Assembly: GCA_014058105.1 (NCBI GenBank)
Contig: JACGCM010001954.1
Location: forward strand, 62,001 to 126,000
Reading direction: 5' to 3'
Source of the DNA: Kingdonia uniflora
Lineage: Eukaryota; Streptophyta; Magnoliopsida; Ranunculales; Circaeasteraceae
Length of the DNA: 64,000 nucleotides
Part shown: piece by piece, positions 35,630 to 47,453 of the stretch
Layout of the letters: each line of letters opens with the position of its first letter
Position numbering within the stretch: the first letter of the stretch is position 1
Made by a program: the position numbers and the translations under genes
The notes under the pieces: generated by a model
The model's input: only the letters and a program-made list of their open reading frames with translations
What the model was told of the DNA's origin: nothing
Databases searched by the model: none

Positions 35630-38027
35630 GTGTGCAAGGACTAATTCTAGGCCACATCGAGCTCACGGGATTAGGCCATTACAAACACGAACCAAAAAAT
35701 ATATCCAAAAACTTACCGGAAAGGTTGCTACTCTACACAGGTTCATCACAAAGTCATCTGATCGATACAAACATCTTTGCCACCTTCTTCAGGGAAACCC
35801 CTCATCAATGATGAAGAAACAGCCTAGGAAATGATCTAGACTCCAAAATGTGAATTGGTTTTTCAAGATCTTAAAAGATACTTGGGGCATCCTCCCATAA
35901 TGAGTACTTATGTTGAAGGTGAAGCACTAACAATGTATTTATCGACAACAGATGACTCAATTAGTCCTGTTCTTATTCGAGAAGACAGCGGAGTCAAAAA
36001 AACCCATCTACTTCATCAGCAAAACTCTCATGACTACAAAAAAAGATATACCACCACTGAGAAATAGCTTCTGGCTCTTGCGCATAGTTTCAAAAAACTT
36101 TGAGCTTATTTCCAAGCATACCCCATAAAAGTCATCACCAAATTCCCCCTCAAACTAGTGCTTTTTAAAGAATAGAAGTCCAGAAGGATCTAACAATAGA
36201 CTATTTTCCTAAGAGAATATGACATTTTCTTTTAACCATAAATATCAGTCAAAGGATAAGCAGTAGCAGACTTCTTGGCATATTATCCCATCGAAAACCC
36301 ATAATGGGAAGAACTCGAAGAAGTGTTAGCCTATGACTCAATTACAGAGCCAGATGAATTGTTAAAAAGTACAGGATTAAGACTTTTTACAAATGGATCT
36401 GCTAGACCAAGAGGATCAGGGATCACCATAGTTCTTGTTACACCATCCAATCACTGAATTAAAAAAAGAATCAAACTCAAGTTCTATGCAACAAATAATA
36501 AAACTGGGCATGATGATATCTTACATGGCCTCGATCTTGCACTGACACTGGGAGCAGAAGAAATTGCTATCTACATAGACTCTTTGCTCGTAGCCAACCA
36601 TTACAACAAATTTTTTAAAATATCGGGCAAAATGGTTGACTACGTAGCGCTGGTTGAAGAATAAATTAAAAAATACTCCAATATGCCACAATTTCATATT
36701 TGTTACGCGCAAAAAATCAACATGCCGATGCTCAAGCATACATTGCCACTATGCTCGAAGACATTGAGAAAAGGACACTCGATATTGAAGTAACCAAACA
36801 TTCTAGCCTTTACGCAAGCTATGCCATGCAAATCCAAGTTGCCGATGCTCATGATCTTGAAGATTAGAAGCACGAACATTGTCAGCTAAGTATCCAAGAT
36901 TCTAAGTTAAAGGAGGAGTACTATGCCGAATCACAAGAGAAGGACCACTAATCGAGTGCATCTCTAAAAAATAAGCCCAAATTAAGGTCAAAGAACTCCA
37001 CGAAGGAATTTGTGTTGCACATATCTCAGAGCAATCACTAGCACAAATAGTTTTCACACAAGGTTTATACTGGCCAAAAATGAGATAAGACTGCAAAGAC
37101 TTTGTTCGCAAATGCTAAAAGTGTCAAATCCACAGTCACAACATCAAAAGTCCAGCTCTTGACCTCTTTGTCAACAATTTTCTCTGGTCATTTAAATTAT
37201 GGGCAATCGATATCAATAGTCCATTCCATCTTGTATCAGGAAATAGAAAATTTAGCCTTGTAACAACAAACTATTTTATAAAATGGGTCGAAGCTGTGCC
37301 ACTTTGCCATATTGATGAAATTGAAGTGATTAAATTCATCTAGAAATACATCATCACCAGATTTGGTTGTCCACAAATGATAAGATCAGATAATGGCAAA
37401 TAATTCATCACCAATATAGTCCTTAAATTTCTTCACAAATACAAAATCCAGTTATCTACTTTGATACCCTATTATCCACAAGGAAATGGTCAAGCTGAAG
37501 CAATAAATAAAAATATCAAGTCTGGCTCGCGCAAGTGCCTCAATGAAAAGAAAGGCAGATGGGTTGAAGAACTACTTAGTGTTTTATGGGCGTATAGAAC
37601 TACACCTCAAACTTCTACAGGTTGCACACCATATATGATGGCTTTTGGCACAAAATACCTCGACCTTCCCACCACTCGAAGACACATTACCGATGAAGAT
37701 AATGATCTTGGACTTTTCTATAATCTCAATTGGATCGAAGAAATTCGTGATCATGCCATTACAAACTTAGGGCGATACCATGATACTTTTAAAAGGGCAT
37801 ATAACAAGAAGGTGAGGAAGCGCACATTCGACATAGGTGATCTTGTACTTCGACTCATTCAGGACAGTACTTGACCAAAAAAATTGAGCAAGTTATTAGA
37901 AAATTGGGAAGGTCCTTACATTGTCAACGATAAGACCGATAGTGAAACATACTGGTTAATGACCGAAAGTGAACTACAACTCGAATTCCCATGGAATACA
38001 GCCCATCTAAAAAAGTTCTACAGATAA
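35630..38027 (+). pseudogene. Pol B: RT thumb, RNase H, second RNase H and integrase of the outer element
   Basis: The frame enters in the RT thumb (AHGIRP, then IQKLTGKVATLHRFITKSS) with no fingers or palm. RNase H at 35855-36110 has HPPIMSTYVEGEAL and a frameshift before KKTHLLHQQ. The second RNase H (36380-36760) begins LFTNGSARPRGSG, where the first catalytic Asp is Asn. Integrase retains TTNYFIKWVE (first Asp changed to Asn), RSDNGK and GNGQAEAINK with its Glu. The C-terminal domain (37461-37874 and on) ends NTAHLKKFYR with a stop at 38025-38027. Several stops lie between 36180 and 37400. Confidence 0.85.
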
Positions 38028-38822
38028 AGTTGCAATCTATTTCACTTTTCTTCAATAAAGAAGCTCTCTTTACCATCAATAAATCTTCTACTTTATGTTT
38101 CTCTCTTCTGACAATACTTGCACATGTGTATGTCAAACCTCAATATTTTCTCTTCAATAAACAGGTCTCCTAATACAGGAACTTCATATTTTACTTCATT
38201 ACTACATTCGATCATTCATTACATGTCTATCTTATACATCAACCAGATATCTCATAATGGACAAGCATCTGGCAACTATCCCTCAGTCACCCAAGCCATA
38301 ACATGACTCTTTAGTCAATAAACTCAGTTAAATACTTAATAAAGTGATCCTGATACACCTAACAAAGAGTATATCTTACTCCGCTCCAACTTTCATCTCG
38401 AACAAAAACACTTAACATATTATACATCCTTACTGCATCGACAACTAATTTTAGTTGTCTTATCGATTGAACAGATATCCCATAGGGGAATATATCTAAC
38501 AGTTAATACTCGACAAACTTATCATTGCTAACTTCTTGTAACTCTCATATATCGAGTTCCATACCTTTGCTTCATACATTGACAAATCCAAATATTATGT
38601 TATGCAAAAATTCAACCATTAACCAAATTATTCAACAATCATATTCATTACGATCAAATACCTAACCATCAATATCAATAGTTATCAAACTTATCAAAAG
38701 TCATTCACAAATCAAATTACCAACAATGTTAAAAGGTCTCATTGCCACTTGTACAAAACTTGTTAACCGACTTCGACAAAATCAAAAACAACAAGAAAGA
38801 GATACAATGATAACATTCTTAT
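38028..38822. other. Spacer between pol B and aORF B, with a hint of degenerate repetition
   Basis: CAGATATC-type blocks at about 38243 and 38471 are followed by similar CATA-rich sequence 228 bp apart. This may be a worn remnant of a 3' tandem array like those of the other two elements, but similarity is weak. No coding signal recognised. Confidence 0.35.
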
Positions 38823-41153
38823 CTACTTTTCCGGGGAGATAATTGGAGTTGTCACCTTAACCGGAAGACCAGGAGTTAACTCATCAAGAAGTTCCCTTCC
38901 CATCTGTTCTGCACCATCGGCTAAGATAGGGGACACTTCTTGGGCATCGAGAACCTCCTCCTCGGCATCAGAATCTACAAAGGTCTCCCCAGCTGCATCA
39001 GTCAAGCCTTTGTAAAAATCTTTTCTATCCTCCATCAGGTCGAACTCCCCCAAAAAAATGGGCCTAGAGAGAGTCGATGTTAATTCGATCTACTTCTGCT
39101 TTAGCTTCAGTAAGAATCTTGGTATTCTCTGCCTCCGTTGACCTACGGACGGATAAGATCTGTTCCCAAATATCATCCTCAAAGTTAGACTTTTGTAGGG
39201 CCAATGCCTCTTCTCTCTCCTTCGCAAGGTCACCCCTTATCTTCTCCACTTCTTTCTTCTTCTTTTCCATCTCCCAAGTCTTCTTTGCCTCGCGAACGAT
39301 AGTCTCCTTCGACCTCACTGCTTAAAGCTTAAGCTTTTCCAGCTTCGCTTCCAGGCTTTCATTCTCTTGAACCCGCTCATCCTTTTCCTTGACGAGCTCC
39401 TTCTTGATGTTTTTATAAACAAGGTGTTGGTTCGCCAAAGCCTTAGTACCGAGAAGATGAGGCTTCCCATCGACCAACAACTTCTTGATTTGTATAATAG
39501 TCATAATATGAGTTCTCGATTATGGAAGTAACTTCATTACTCAAAATAAGGCATGAAAAATTATAGCCTTATTCATTGTTTTGTGACCTTGGATGCTCCA
39601 ACTAAGCAGTCAGTAAACTCTTCTTCGAGAATAGTTGTCCAAGCGGCATAGGAATAAATGGTCTGCTAGGACTCATCCTCAGAATCTCCAAGATTCCCAA
39701 CAGCCTTGGTCTTCAGCTTACTGGGAGAACTTTTCTTCCCAATGCCAACATTCTATTGTACAAGAGTAGTCGATTTCAGGACATTGAAAGTCCCCGATTC
39801 AACTACTTCATCCTTCTCCAGAATCTCGACTGGCACATGTCGAACCAACCTCTTCGATGGTTGTGCAGGGGCAGCAGGAGGGTTGGACGTTCTTTTTCTC
39901 TTCATGTCGAAAGATCCACTCAATAAGGACTCTTTCTTTGTCGTAGCAGAGTCAGTGGTGTACCCACTGAAAGTAGGGTTATCGAGGGGAAGACTTGACT
40001 CAACAACCCTCTTGTTTATGGCCGACATTTTTCTGTCGATCAATAGAACTTTAGAGCCTTTAGTTCAAGATCTCTTTAATCCCACTTCTTGAAATAACTC
40101 TTCAACCTCCCATTGATCTGCAACTAGAGAGTCGATTCGCCCAAAGTAGTTGGTTCTCAAATTGCATAGTTTCTCTAAAACCTTCGAGTTCCTATCAACT
40201 TCCTTTGTAGCTGTAACACAATATAAATTCAGTTAATACTTTATCAAACAACAATACTTAGAAATAACAAATTACTCCTACATTAATTCAAACATATTCC
40301 AAACCAACCTAGATGGAAACATTTCCTCTTCAATGGCTCCCCAGGATCTTTAGGGTCGAACTCATAGCTCCCTAAAATAAGTAAACAGTTGGCAAAGTAT
40401 TGTCTCCCTGGTCGACACCATCTCATAGAATAAAGGCCTCTTGAGAAACCTGGCTAAATATTTGTAGCCAACTTTCTAAGGATTTTTCTTTAGTGTGTAG
40501 TACACACTTAAGTCATCCACAGAAATCACCTGCTCTCCTTTATCTTGTAATCGACCATTCAACACTGCCATTACTCTTAAAAGGTCGTATACATTTGGAT
40601 TGAACAGACCAGGAGCAACATCATAAAAGTTTAAGAACTTCTTTTGGTCAGCTCGAAGGGGTAACTTTAACCCTTCCTTTATTTGTTCGGGATGGACCAG
40701 AATGCCCTCCAACGGGAGCTCTTGCTCAGTCATTTCCCCCAGGTACTTCTCCAACCTAATGTCCTTAGGGATGTTATATTTCTGTTTAAAAGACAAAATT
40801 TCCTTTGTTTCCTCGGCATCCCTATAACACTCCCCCACAAAATCCATTTTTCCCTCTTCCTCACCCCCTTCTCTACCCCCACCAGCACATTCTTCTTATT
40901 CAGTGGGCTGTAGCTCATGTTCTAAGTCTATTTTTATTCTTTCCTCATCATAATCTTCGACAACCTCTTTTTCCAACATAGCTCGATTCTTTTAAGCCAT
41001 TTCCATACTTATCTCCCCGACTCGGTAGTTCCTACCTAAATTATGTACACAGGTAGTTTTGTCAATTATTATTGGTTCTACATCGACACGATTTGCAAAT
41101 ATTCCTTCTGTGTCGGTATCAGGACAATTAGAAGTTTAAACTGGTTCAGCCAT
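38823..41153 (-). pseudogene. Antisense aORF B: gypsy-type transposon domain plus coiled coil
   Basis: The likely start is the ATG at 41153 (MAEPV then a stop). The conserved domain at 40847-40476 reads [39 protein letters not shown] and VYYTLKKNP, which parallels the aORF at 2.2-2.4 kb. A basic Pro/Ala segment (40043-39753) follows, then coiled coils at 39504-39322 and 39318-39064 (KKKEVEKIRGDLAKEREEA), and an acidic C-terminus (38823-39053, DSDAEEEVLDAQE). Introns probably separate the blocks. Stops near 41135 and 40990 break the N-terminus. It lies opposite to pol B and next to the outer 3' LTR. Confidence 0.7.
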
Positions 41154-42148
41154 TTACTTTTAAACCTGAAATAAAATTCCTTTTTAAGTTAGTAAGATAC
41201 TATATCTCATACATTTTATGTTCCTATCTGTTAGTCTACATCCAATCATCAAGTAATGCTCTACCACAAATCATTCTACCTACTATCTAGTTCTCGAATA
41301 AAAGAAAATGATAATTATTACAAGTTTTAATTTATTCGAGAATATCTCATCCTTTCTCGATCTAACTCACGCATTCATTTTACAGTCCTAAACATCGATA
41401 TGGTTTCGATTTTTCCATTGACAAAGAATTTAATTTTTCTCGAATAGTTTTTGACACGATGAGAGAAGATTCTCGAAGAAGTTTCATACGGCGCCCAAAT
41501 TCCCGCCAAAAGTCACCAAATCTAAATTTTTGTGATTCTGTCTTTTTTCTGGCGCAAACTCTAGCAATATACGGTGTATAATCCGGTATAGTCGTTTCCC
41601 CAAACACCTCTCTCCATCAACACCCAAAACATCAAATAAAATATCCAACACCACACCGTAATACTTACGGTAACAAAAAAATCCACCTCGCTTCAAATCA
41701 AAGCAAAACCCCACATCCACAATAACCCATTACTACCTACGATCACTCCAACATCAATAAACATAAACAAACATCACAAAATCATCTCTAAATCACAGAC
41801 AAACATCAAAAACCCTAAAACCTATTTTCTACCAATTTCTACAAGAATACTCATTATAACACAAATTACTTCTTCGCACTCACTCATACATATCTAAACT
41901 ACAATGAGTTTGTAAGAAATTATCCACACATACAAACAAAATCGAATAAAAGTATTTCAAAAAATAGGAAACTAACCTTGAAGACGAGCAATTTCTAAGT
42001 TTCTATCCTTCGCAAGTTTAGCCCTCTTGATTAACACAGCAATCTCCTCTGAACTAATGATGGAAGGGTTAACAACAACAGAGCACAACGAATCACCTTC
42101 AAAATTTTTGGGAAAAATGAAATGTGAACAGTTGGCACCCGAAGTACT
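41154..42148 (-). other. Leader region of aORF B with unidentified minus-strand frames
   Basis: Frames at 41607-41380 (RFGDFWREFGRRMK) and the start of 42262-41972 are open on the minus strand. I recognise no domain. They lie downstream of the candidate antisense promoter and upstream of the aORF start, so they may be 5' untranslated or exon sequence. Confidence 0.35.
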
Positions 42149-42167
42149 ATTTATAGGCCTCACGTGA
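42149..42167 (-). promoter_or_regulatory. Candidate promoter of aORF B: G-box and TATA box
   Basis: On the minus strand CACGTG (42167-42162) is followed six bases on by CTATAAATAG (TATA core 42156-42149), a very good plant TATA box. It points towards aORF B about 1 kb away. The left element has the same two motifs in the same order before its aORF. Confidence 0.5.
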
Positions 42168-42262
42168 CTGTTCATCAAACCCCTTCGAGACCCTTCGACT
42201 ACTCGCCTAGCATAACGCTTAGCACGTCTCTTCTCGAAGTCCAAAACCCTTTGTCTCCTCAA

Positions 42263-42722
42263 GCCAACAAGTTGTTACACTGCTGCCCTAAACCGCCTAA
42301 ATACATTTCTACCTTCTCTATTTTCCCTATCCTCACCACTGCAATTCTCAAACACACAAAAAGAGTTTGCACATCAAATTCCTTAAAGCTTAATACATCA
42401 CTCACAAGAATACAACTAGCCATTACTATTTGAAGTCAATGAATCACATCTTTCTTTTTTTACCAACTCCGATTTTTACGGGAAAGTAGTAACCATATTT
42501 CAAATTTTAAATTTCCAAAACATGTTCGATAAAAAATTAATTACTACAACAAACTTCGAAGACATATTCATCAAAAATCACTTTATTAATTATTATTGAG
42601 AAGAGTATATTGATTCTTTTGTAATTGGAACAAGACATATGCCTGTTCCACACCTCATCCTCCAGGTTCAGAATTTTTCTTTTCACCACAACAAGAAGTA
42701 ACTGTACCAAGAATGAGGTGAT
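42263..42722. other. AT-rich spacer before the outer 3' LTR
   Basis: No coding signal recognised. The last dozen bases (GAATGAGGTGAT) are the probable weak polypurine tract. Confidence 0.4.
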
Positions 42723-43272
42723 TGTAGTAGCATATTCCTCAGACTCGATAAAGACAATAGAGCCAGGTCGAATATCATTCGAGAAGGATTTGTGATAATA
42801 TTCCACAGACTCGATAAAGAGAAGCCAGTAAAACCAAATCGAAGATATATATTCGTTCGAGAATGAATCAGATCCACATCTACGAATCTCGACCCTCTAC
42901 AGTAACCATTACACTTGGTTAAATAAAGCCGTTGTACATGATCCGCAAAGTTCGCGCACCACCCATAAAATCAGGAGACCAATTATATGTAATTGTCTGT
43001 ATCCACTATAAAAGCAAGCAGAGCTTATGTCAACAGAGATCCTAACTTTTTCTATCATTCAGAATTATATGAATCACATCTCTTCACAATTATAATAATC
43101 TAACACATATTGAATTTATACTCTCAAATCTTCCTCGAGGTTGTGATTTTTCTCAGGATTTACTGAATTTTCACGTAAAATCTAGTGTATTCTAAATTTA
43201 TTTACAAACTTCTCATAAATTCATTACTAAAAGTATTAGAGAAGTTTACCAACCGGAAAACTAGCCATTACA
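42723..43272 (+). repeat. 3' LTR of the composite element
   Basis: It begins TGTAGTAGCATATTCC and ends CCATTACA, matching the LTR at 20401 over its length with scattered substitutions and short indels. Length is 550 bp against 564 bp. The five bases after it are ACATC. Its end lies about 360 bp upstream of the TATA box of the SR protein gene. Confidence 0.88.
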
Positions 43273-43277
43273 ACATC

Positions 43278-43632
43278 TTTTAATATTTTTTTGGTTTTTG
43301 TCCACATTTCGCTTCAATTGTGGCATTTTTCTTGTTTACGTTCGGGATTCCCAAATTATATAAAAACAATGAAGTTTTCCATTTTCGTTCATGGTATCGT
43401 TTTCACAATTCCCCCACATTCAAATATCATGAATTAGTGCTATCATATTCATCTGAAAAAAAGTTGGTATGTCTTCGGGCATCGAATGTTTCAGAGGCGC
43501 TGAAGTTGCACGAGGACCGCGCGTGTCTAGCTAATAACAGTTATCCTCAAGGAAAAATGCCTAATCACAATTAGCCACCGTCGATCTAAGAGACTCCTAT
43601 CTAGACCGTCGATTATTATCTGAATTTTTTTC
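43278..43632. other. Upstream region of the SR protein gene
   Basis: A plus-strand frame (43320-43574) is open but has no recognised domain. The sequence is presumably proximal promoter of the downstream gene. Confidence 0.4.
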
Positions 43633-43640
43633 TTATATAA
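43633..43640 (+). promoter_or_regulatory. TATA box of the SR protein gene
   Basis: TTATATAA lies upstream of a leader with repeated AATC units (near 43661-43677) and AGCTAGGGTTT, typical of plant 5' untranslated exons. The leader exon ends at AAG before GTATGT near 43720. Confidence 0.6.
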
Positions 43641-44337
43641 TTCGAGAAGAGAACAAAAATAATCAATCAATCAATCAAAAGCTAGGGTTTATCTGATTTC
43701 ACAATCTGCAATTTTAAGGTATGTTTTCGATCCTTGAATTCTTCGATTTTTAAGGTTTATTCAATCGAATTCATCAATTGCTTTCTTAGATCCCCCAATC
43801 TTACGAAATTTGTTGAATCGATCTAATTCATCTGTTATTAGCGATTGTAATTTTGTGAATCGATCTAATTCATCTGAAAGAAAAATGTAATTTTCTTAGA
43901 ATTTTTGACGAAATTAGGAAGGGTTGATCCCCAATCAATTGGGTTTCTTTGTGGGTTTCGATTTCCCAACAATATTAGGTCAATTTTGTATATCTTTGCT
44001 AGATATGTATGTGATTTGGCTACTGTGATTGCATTTGTACCCAATTCTCCAATTGATTGAAAACCTGAATTTTTGGTATTTAGCGTGTAAAATATTAGCC
44101 CTTTTTTTCATTATTAATGTTTTTGATGATTTTGCTCGATTAAACTTCGTGGGTATTTTTATTTACTTGCTGCATCAAGTGATTGAATTCTTGATTTGCC
44201 AAAAATTTGTATTTTGGCACAATCTGCTGGGTGTTAGAGTTTTTTTGAATTGTTTTTGTAATATCTTGATTGTTTTTGTTACTTTCTAGTTGTTGTACAG
44301 TTATTAAAATGTGTTTCTGATTCCTGCAGTGTGAAAA

Positions 44338-46778
44338 ATGCCTCGATATGATGATCGTGACCGTTACGGTGATCGCAATGGTAGTACTACTCGTCTCTAC
44401 GTTGGCCATTTACCTTCACGGACACGCTCCCGTGAACTAGAAGACATGTTCAGCAGATACGGAAGGTAGTTAAATATTAATGTTACTAAAATATTGCAAA
44501 TATTTTAATAGTCTTCTCCATTTTGTCCATCTAAGATTGCTATATGATGCTCTATTCAGTCTTTAAGATCTCGTACGCTGTGTTCGATTGTTCGCAACTT
44601 ACATGTGTAGTGACTTTAGACTAGGGTAGGTGGTGGTCAATTTTGAAACCAGTGGTGTAAGCTTCTCTTGACGAGTATACCAAGCATCATTTTGTGCTTG
44701 GGTTAGTGTTCACCATTAAAATGTGCAATCTTTGTGAGAAAGTTGCACTCAGGACTAGCCACACATTTTTAACTTGAATGATCTTGTTGAAGGTTTTTGG
44801 GCTTTTGCCTGACCTGGAGGTCAATGGTGAGATGGTGCCTTTGGTGGATTTGGTGGCTATTATTGCAGAGTGTATAGGAGACTATGGCGATTCTTTATTG
44901 TTATTGCGTGTTTGTATGGAAATGGCAACCATCATAAAGTGGTGTTTAGTCATCTTGAGAAGCCAAGTATGATATCCTCCGGTACTTAAGTCATGATGGC
45001 CTTACTGTTTGTGGCAACCGTTTCCGCAGAGTTCGCGATGTGGATATGAAGCAGGATTTCGCCTTTGTTGTAAGTACTATCTCATCCTTCAATTTTTCTT
45101 CTTTTAATATTAAATCTCTCACTCGGTTACTTAAATCTTATAGTTGGTGTCTAAAAGTGGATTAACCTGTGCAATATGAGCTTTCTTTTGTGGTTTCTCT
45201 TATTTCTTCTTTCAGGAATTTAGCGATCCACGAGATGCCGATGATGCAAGATACAACTTGAATGGCCGCGATTTTGACGGAAGTCGCATTGTAGTGGAAT
45301 TTGCGAAAGGGGTAATTTTCTGTACTTCTGAATCTCAGAAGAATTTATGAACAATGAAAATCCAATAAATTTCATTATGCACAGTATAAAAGATTTTCAA
45401 ATGTAAATATAAATTAAAAAATCACTTCCACAAGGGAATCATTTTTCAAAAAAAATTAGTGTCCAAGTTTTGAGTACTGGGTATGAGCTGCTGTGTATCT
45501 ACATAGTTTTGTACTGTTTTTGCATATGCATGTGTTGTTCTATCCTCTAGTCAGAATACTGCAGCTTTCACCTCTTATAGAAGACTGCTTTGTGATACCA
45601 AATCACTCTAATTATACTGCAAGTTGTGCAATTACGACGTTCATTATATTTGTATCCTTAAATAATTGTTTTATTGAAAGATTGCAAATGGTAAAAAAAT
45701 ACTAAACAGGTAAACTTTTTTGATATTCTAACTGTGTGATTCGCATCTAATATCCTTTTACAGTATGCATATACTTTTCATTTGTTTATTTTTTGAAACT
45801 AAATTCTTGGTGGCATTTTGACATAAGCCGCAGGGACCACGAGGTTTGGGAGGCGGGGGAGGCTATGGTGGTTCTCGTGGGTTTGGTGGCTCTGGTGGGT
45901 CCCGAGAGTATGGTGGGTCTCGAGAGTATTTAGGAAGAGGTCCTGCACCTGGATCTGGTCGGTGCTTCAATTGTGGCCTTGAAGGTCATTGGGCACGGGA
46001 TTGCACAGCTGGAGATTGGAAAAACAAGTGTTACCGCTGTGGACAAAGAGGACATATAGAGAGGCAGTGCCAGAATAGTCCAAAAAGCCTAAAGTATTAT
46101 CTTCGTTCTTAATTTATTTGTCGATATTATTTAATATTAATTGTTATATATTCTCGTTTAACTTGAGGGAATTATTTTTCAGGCGTGGACACAGTTATTC
46201 GCGATCAGTATCAAGATCACCTCCTCGTCGCGGCCGAAGTCGGAGTAATAGCCGGAGCCACAGTTACAGGTTAGATAGAATATTTTTGTTTTTTCTTTTG
46301 GTAGTATGTTATAATCGTAATGAAAATTATAATTGGAAAATTTATGTATAACTGATTATGCGTGCGCAGCCGATCACCTCCGAGAAAAGAGCAGCGTGTG
46401 GAAAGGATATCAAGGAGCCCAAAACCGATCAACTCACCATCACCTCCACCCAAATTGAGGAATCGTAGTCCAACACCAGATGAGGAAAGCCCGGAAGAAA
46501 GGCGAAGAAGTCTGTCTCCAAGAGACGATGATAGAACAGATGCAAAGCGAGAAGTCGGGTCGGAATACAGTGAAAGCCCACCCAGGAGGGCTGCCAAGAG
46601 CAGAAGCCCCAGCAGGAGTCCTGCAGGTGGCGGAGACTATCAAAGCCCTGAAGCAAATGGTTGTAGCCCTAGTACTAGAACAGAAAAGAGTCCCATTAAT
46701 GACGATGAAGATGAAGCTGATGTTAGACGTGGTGATTCTCCTGTAGGGAGCGAATCTCCTTCGAGTGCTCAAGAGTAA
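44338..46778 (+). CDS. RS2Z33-like: RS2Z-type SR splicing factor, six coding exons, 339 aa
   Basis: Coding exons: 44338-44465, 45030-45069, 45216-45311, 45834-46093, 46183-46269 and 46370-46778, all with GT-AG borders and consistent phase (1020 coding bases with stop). A leader intron of about 610 bp precedes the ATG (acceptor at 44329). The N-terminal RRM (about residues 10-80) has RNP2 LYVGHL and RNP1 DFAFVEF. After a Gly-rich hinge come two CCHC zinc knuckles, [14 protein letters not shown] and [14 protein letters not shown], then an RS region and an SP-rich acidic C-terminal extension. This architecture is specific to the plant RS2Z subfamily, nuclear SR proteins that set splice-site choice in spliceosome assembly. 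No defect is visible. The intron after the first coding exon has candidate alternative exons. Identity of the exact paralogue is not certain. Confidence 0.93.
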
Positions 46779-47453
46779 TAGATATTTGCCTCCCTAATTC
46801 TGAACTTAGCAAACCAATAAGTAGTCTGTTTTAGTTTTCAAACTCTTTTATTTGGAATCTTGAAGAACTGAGTTGCATGTGTACCTGATTTAGTTTCAAG
46901 TTGGACTTAATTCCTTTTGGCCTGATAGTAGTCTGCTTATTATATTTCTTATTTGGCTTGTATGTTTTTTGGTTTTAGAAGCATGGTCATAATCCAGATT
47001 CCAGACTTTACCCAATGAAGGTCCTTACTGGTGTAAAGTATAGAATGTATGTACATTGGTTTCTCAATGAGTTTAAAGGTCTAGACCAATTGGTCCAAGA
47101 TCGATATAATTGCTAAGGAAACTATGCTGAATGTGCATTTCATTTTTCAGGTACAATTGCCAAGGAAACTATGCTAAATTGAAACCGCTACCTATATTTA
47201 TTGATTCTTGCCTTGGGGGTGCAATACTAAACCTAAACGAAAAAAATGGTTTTGGTTTCGGTTTCATATTTCTTGAAACCGAAAATTGGTTTCGGTAAGG
47301 TGAAATACCGAACCATGTTCTCTCTTCTACCCAAACCTCCAAAAATATACACCTCCATTATGGTTTGGAATATGGTGTTTAATTTGAAAAATCTTTAGTC
47401 CTTCAAAATCTCATCCTCCATTTTCTTCTTAAATTTGTCAATGTGGCCATGGA
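46779..47453 (+). other. 3' untranslated and downstream region of the SR protein gene
   Basis: AT-rich sequence after the stop with AATAA-like signals near 46816; the exact poly(A) site cannot be set. From about 47240 the sequence is repetitive in GGTTTCGG/CCGAAACC motifs. No gene seen. Confidence 0.4.

Larger units (their letters stand above)
20401..43272 (+). mobile_element. 22.9-kb composite Tat-type Ty3/gypsy element with an inner element
   Basis: It is bounded by LTRs that match over their length (20401-20964 and 42723-43272) and by ACATT/ACATC. Inside there are one gag and 5' pol but two integrases, two RNase H regions and two antisense aORFs. A polypurine tract followed by an unrelated LTR lies at 35050-35609, and pol B resumes directly after that LTR in the RT thumb. 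The simplest model is an inner Tat element that inserted into the RT of the outer one. A later exchange or deletion between the two related gag-pol regions then removed the inner 5' LTR. This order of events is inference. Confidence 0.75.

Noticed and set aside
43320..43574. Independent small gene upstream of the SR gene
   Set aside because: The 84-codon frame has no recognised domain and sits in the proximal promoter region.
46271..46772. Minus-strand open frames across the last exon of the SR gene
   Set aside because: They are antisense shadows of the Arg/Ser/Pro-rich exon.
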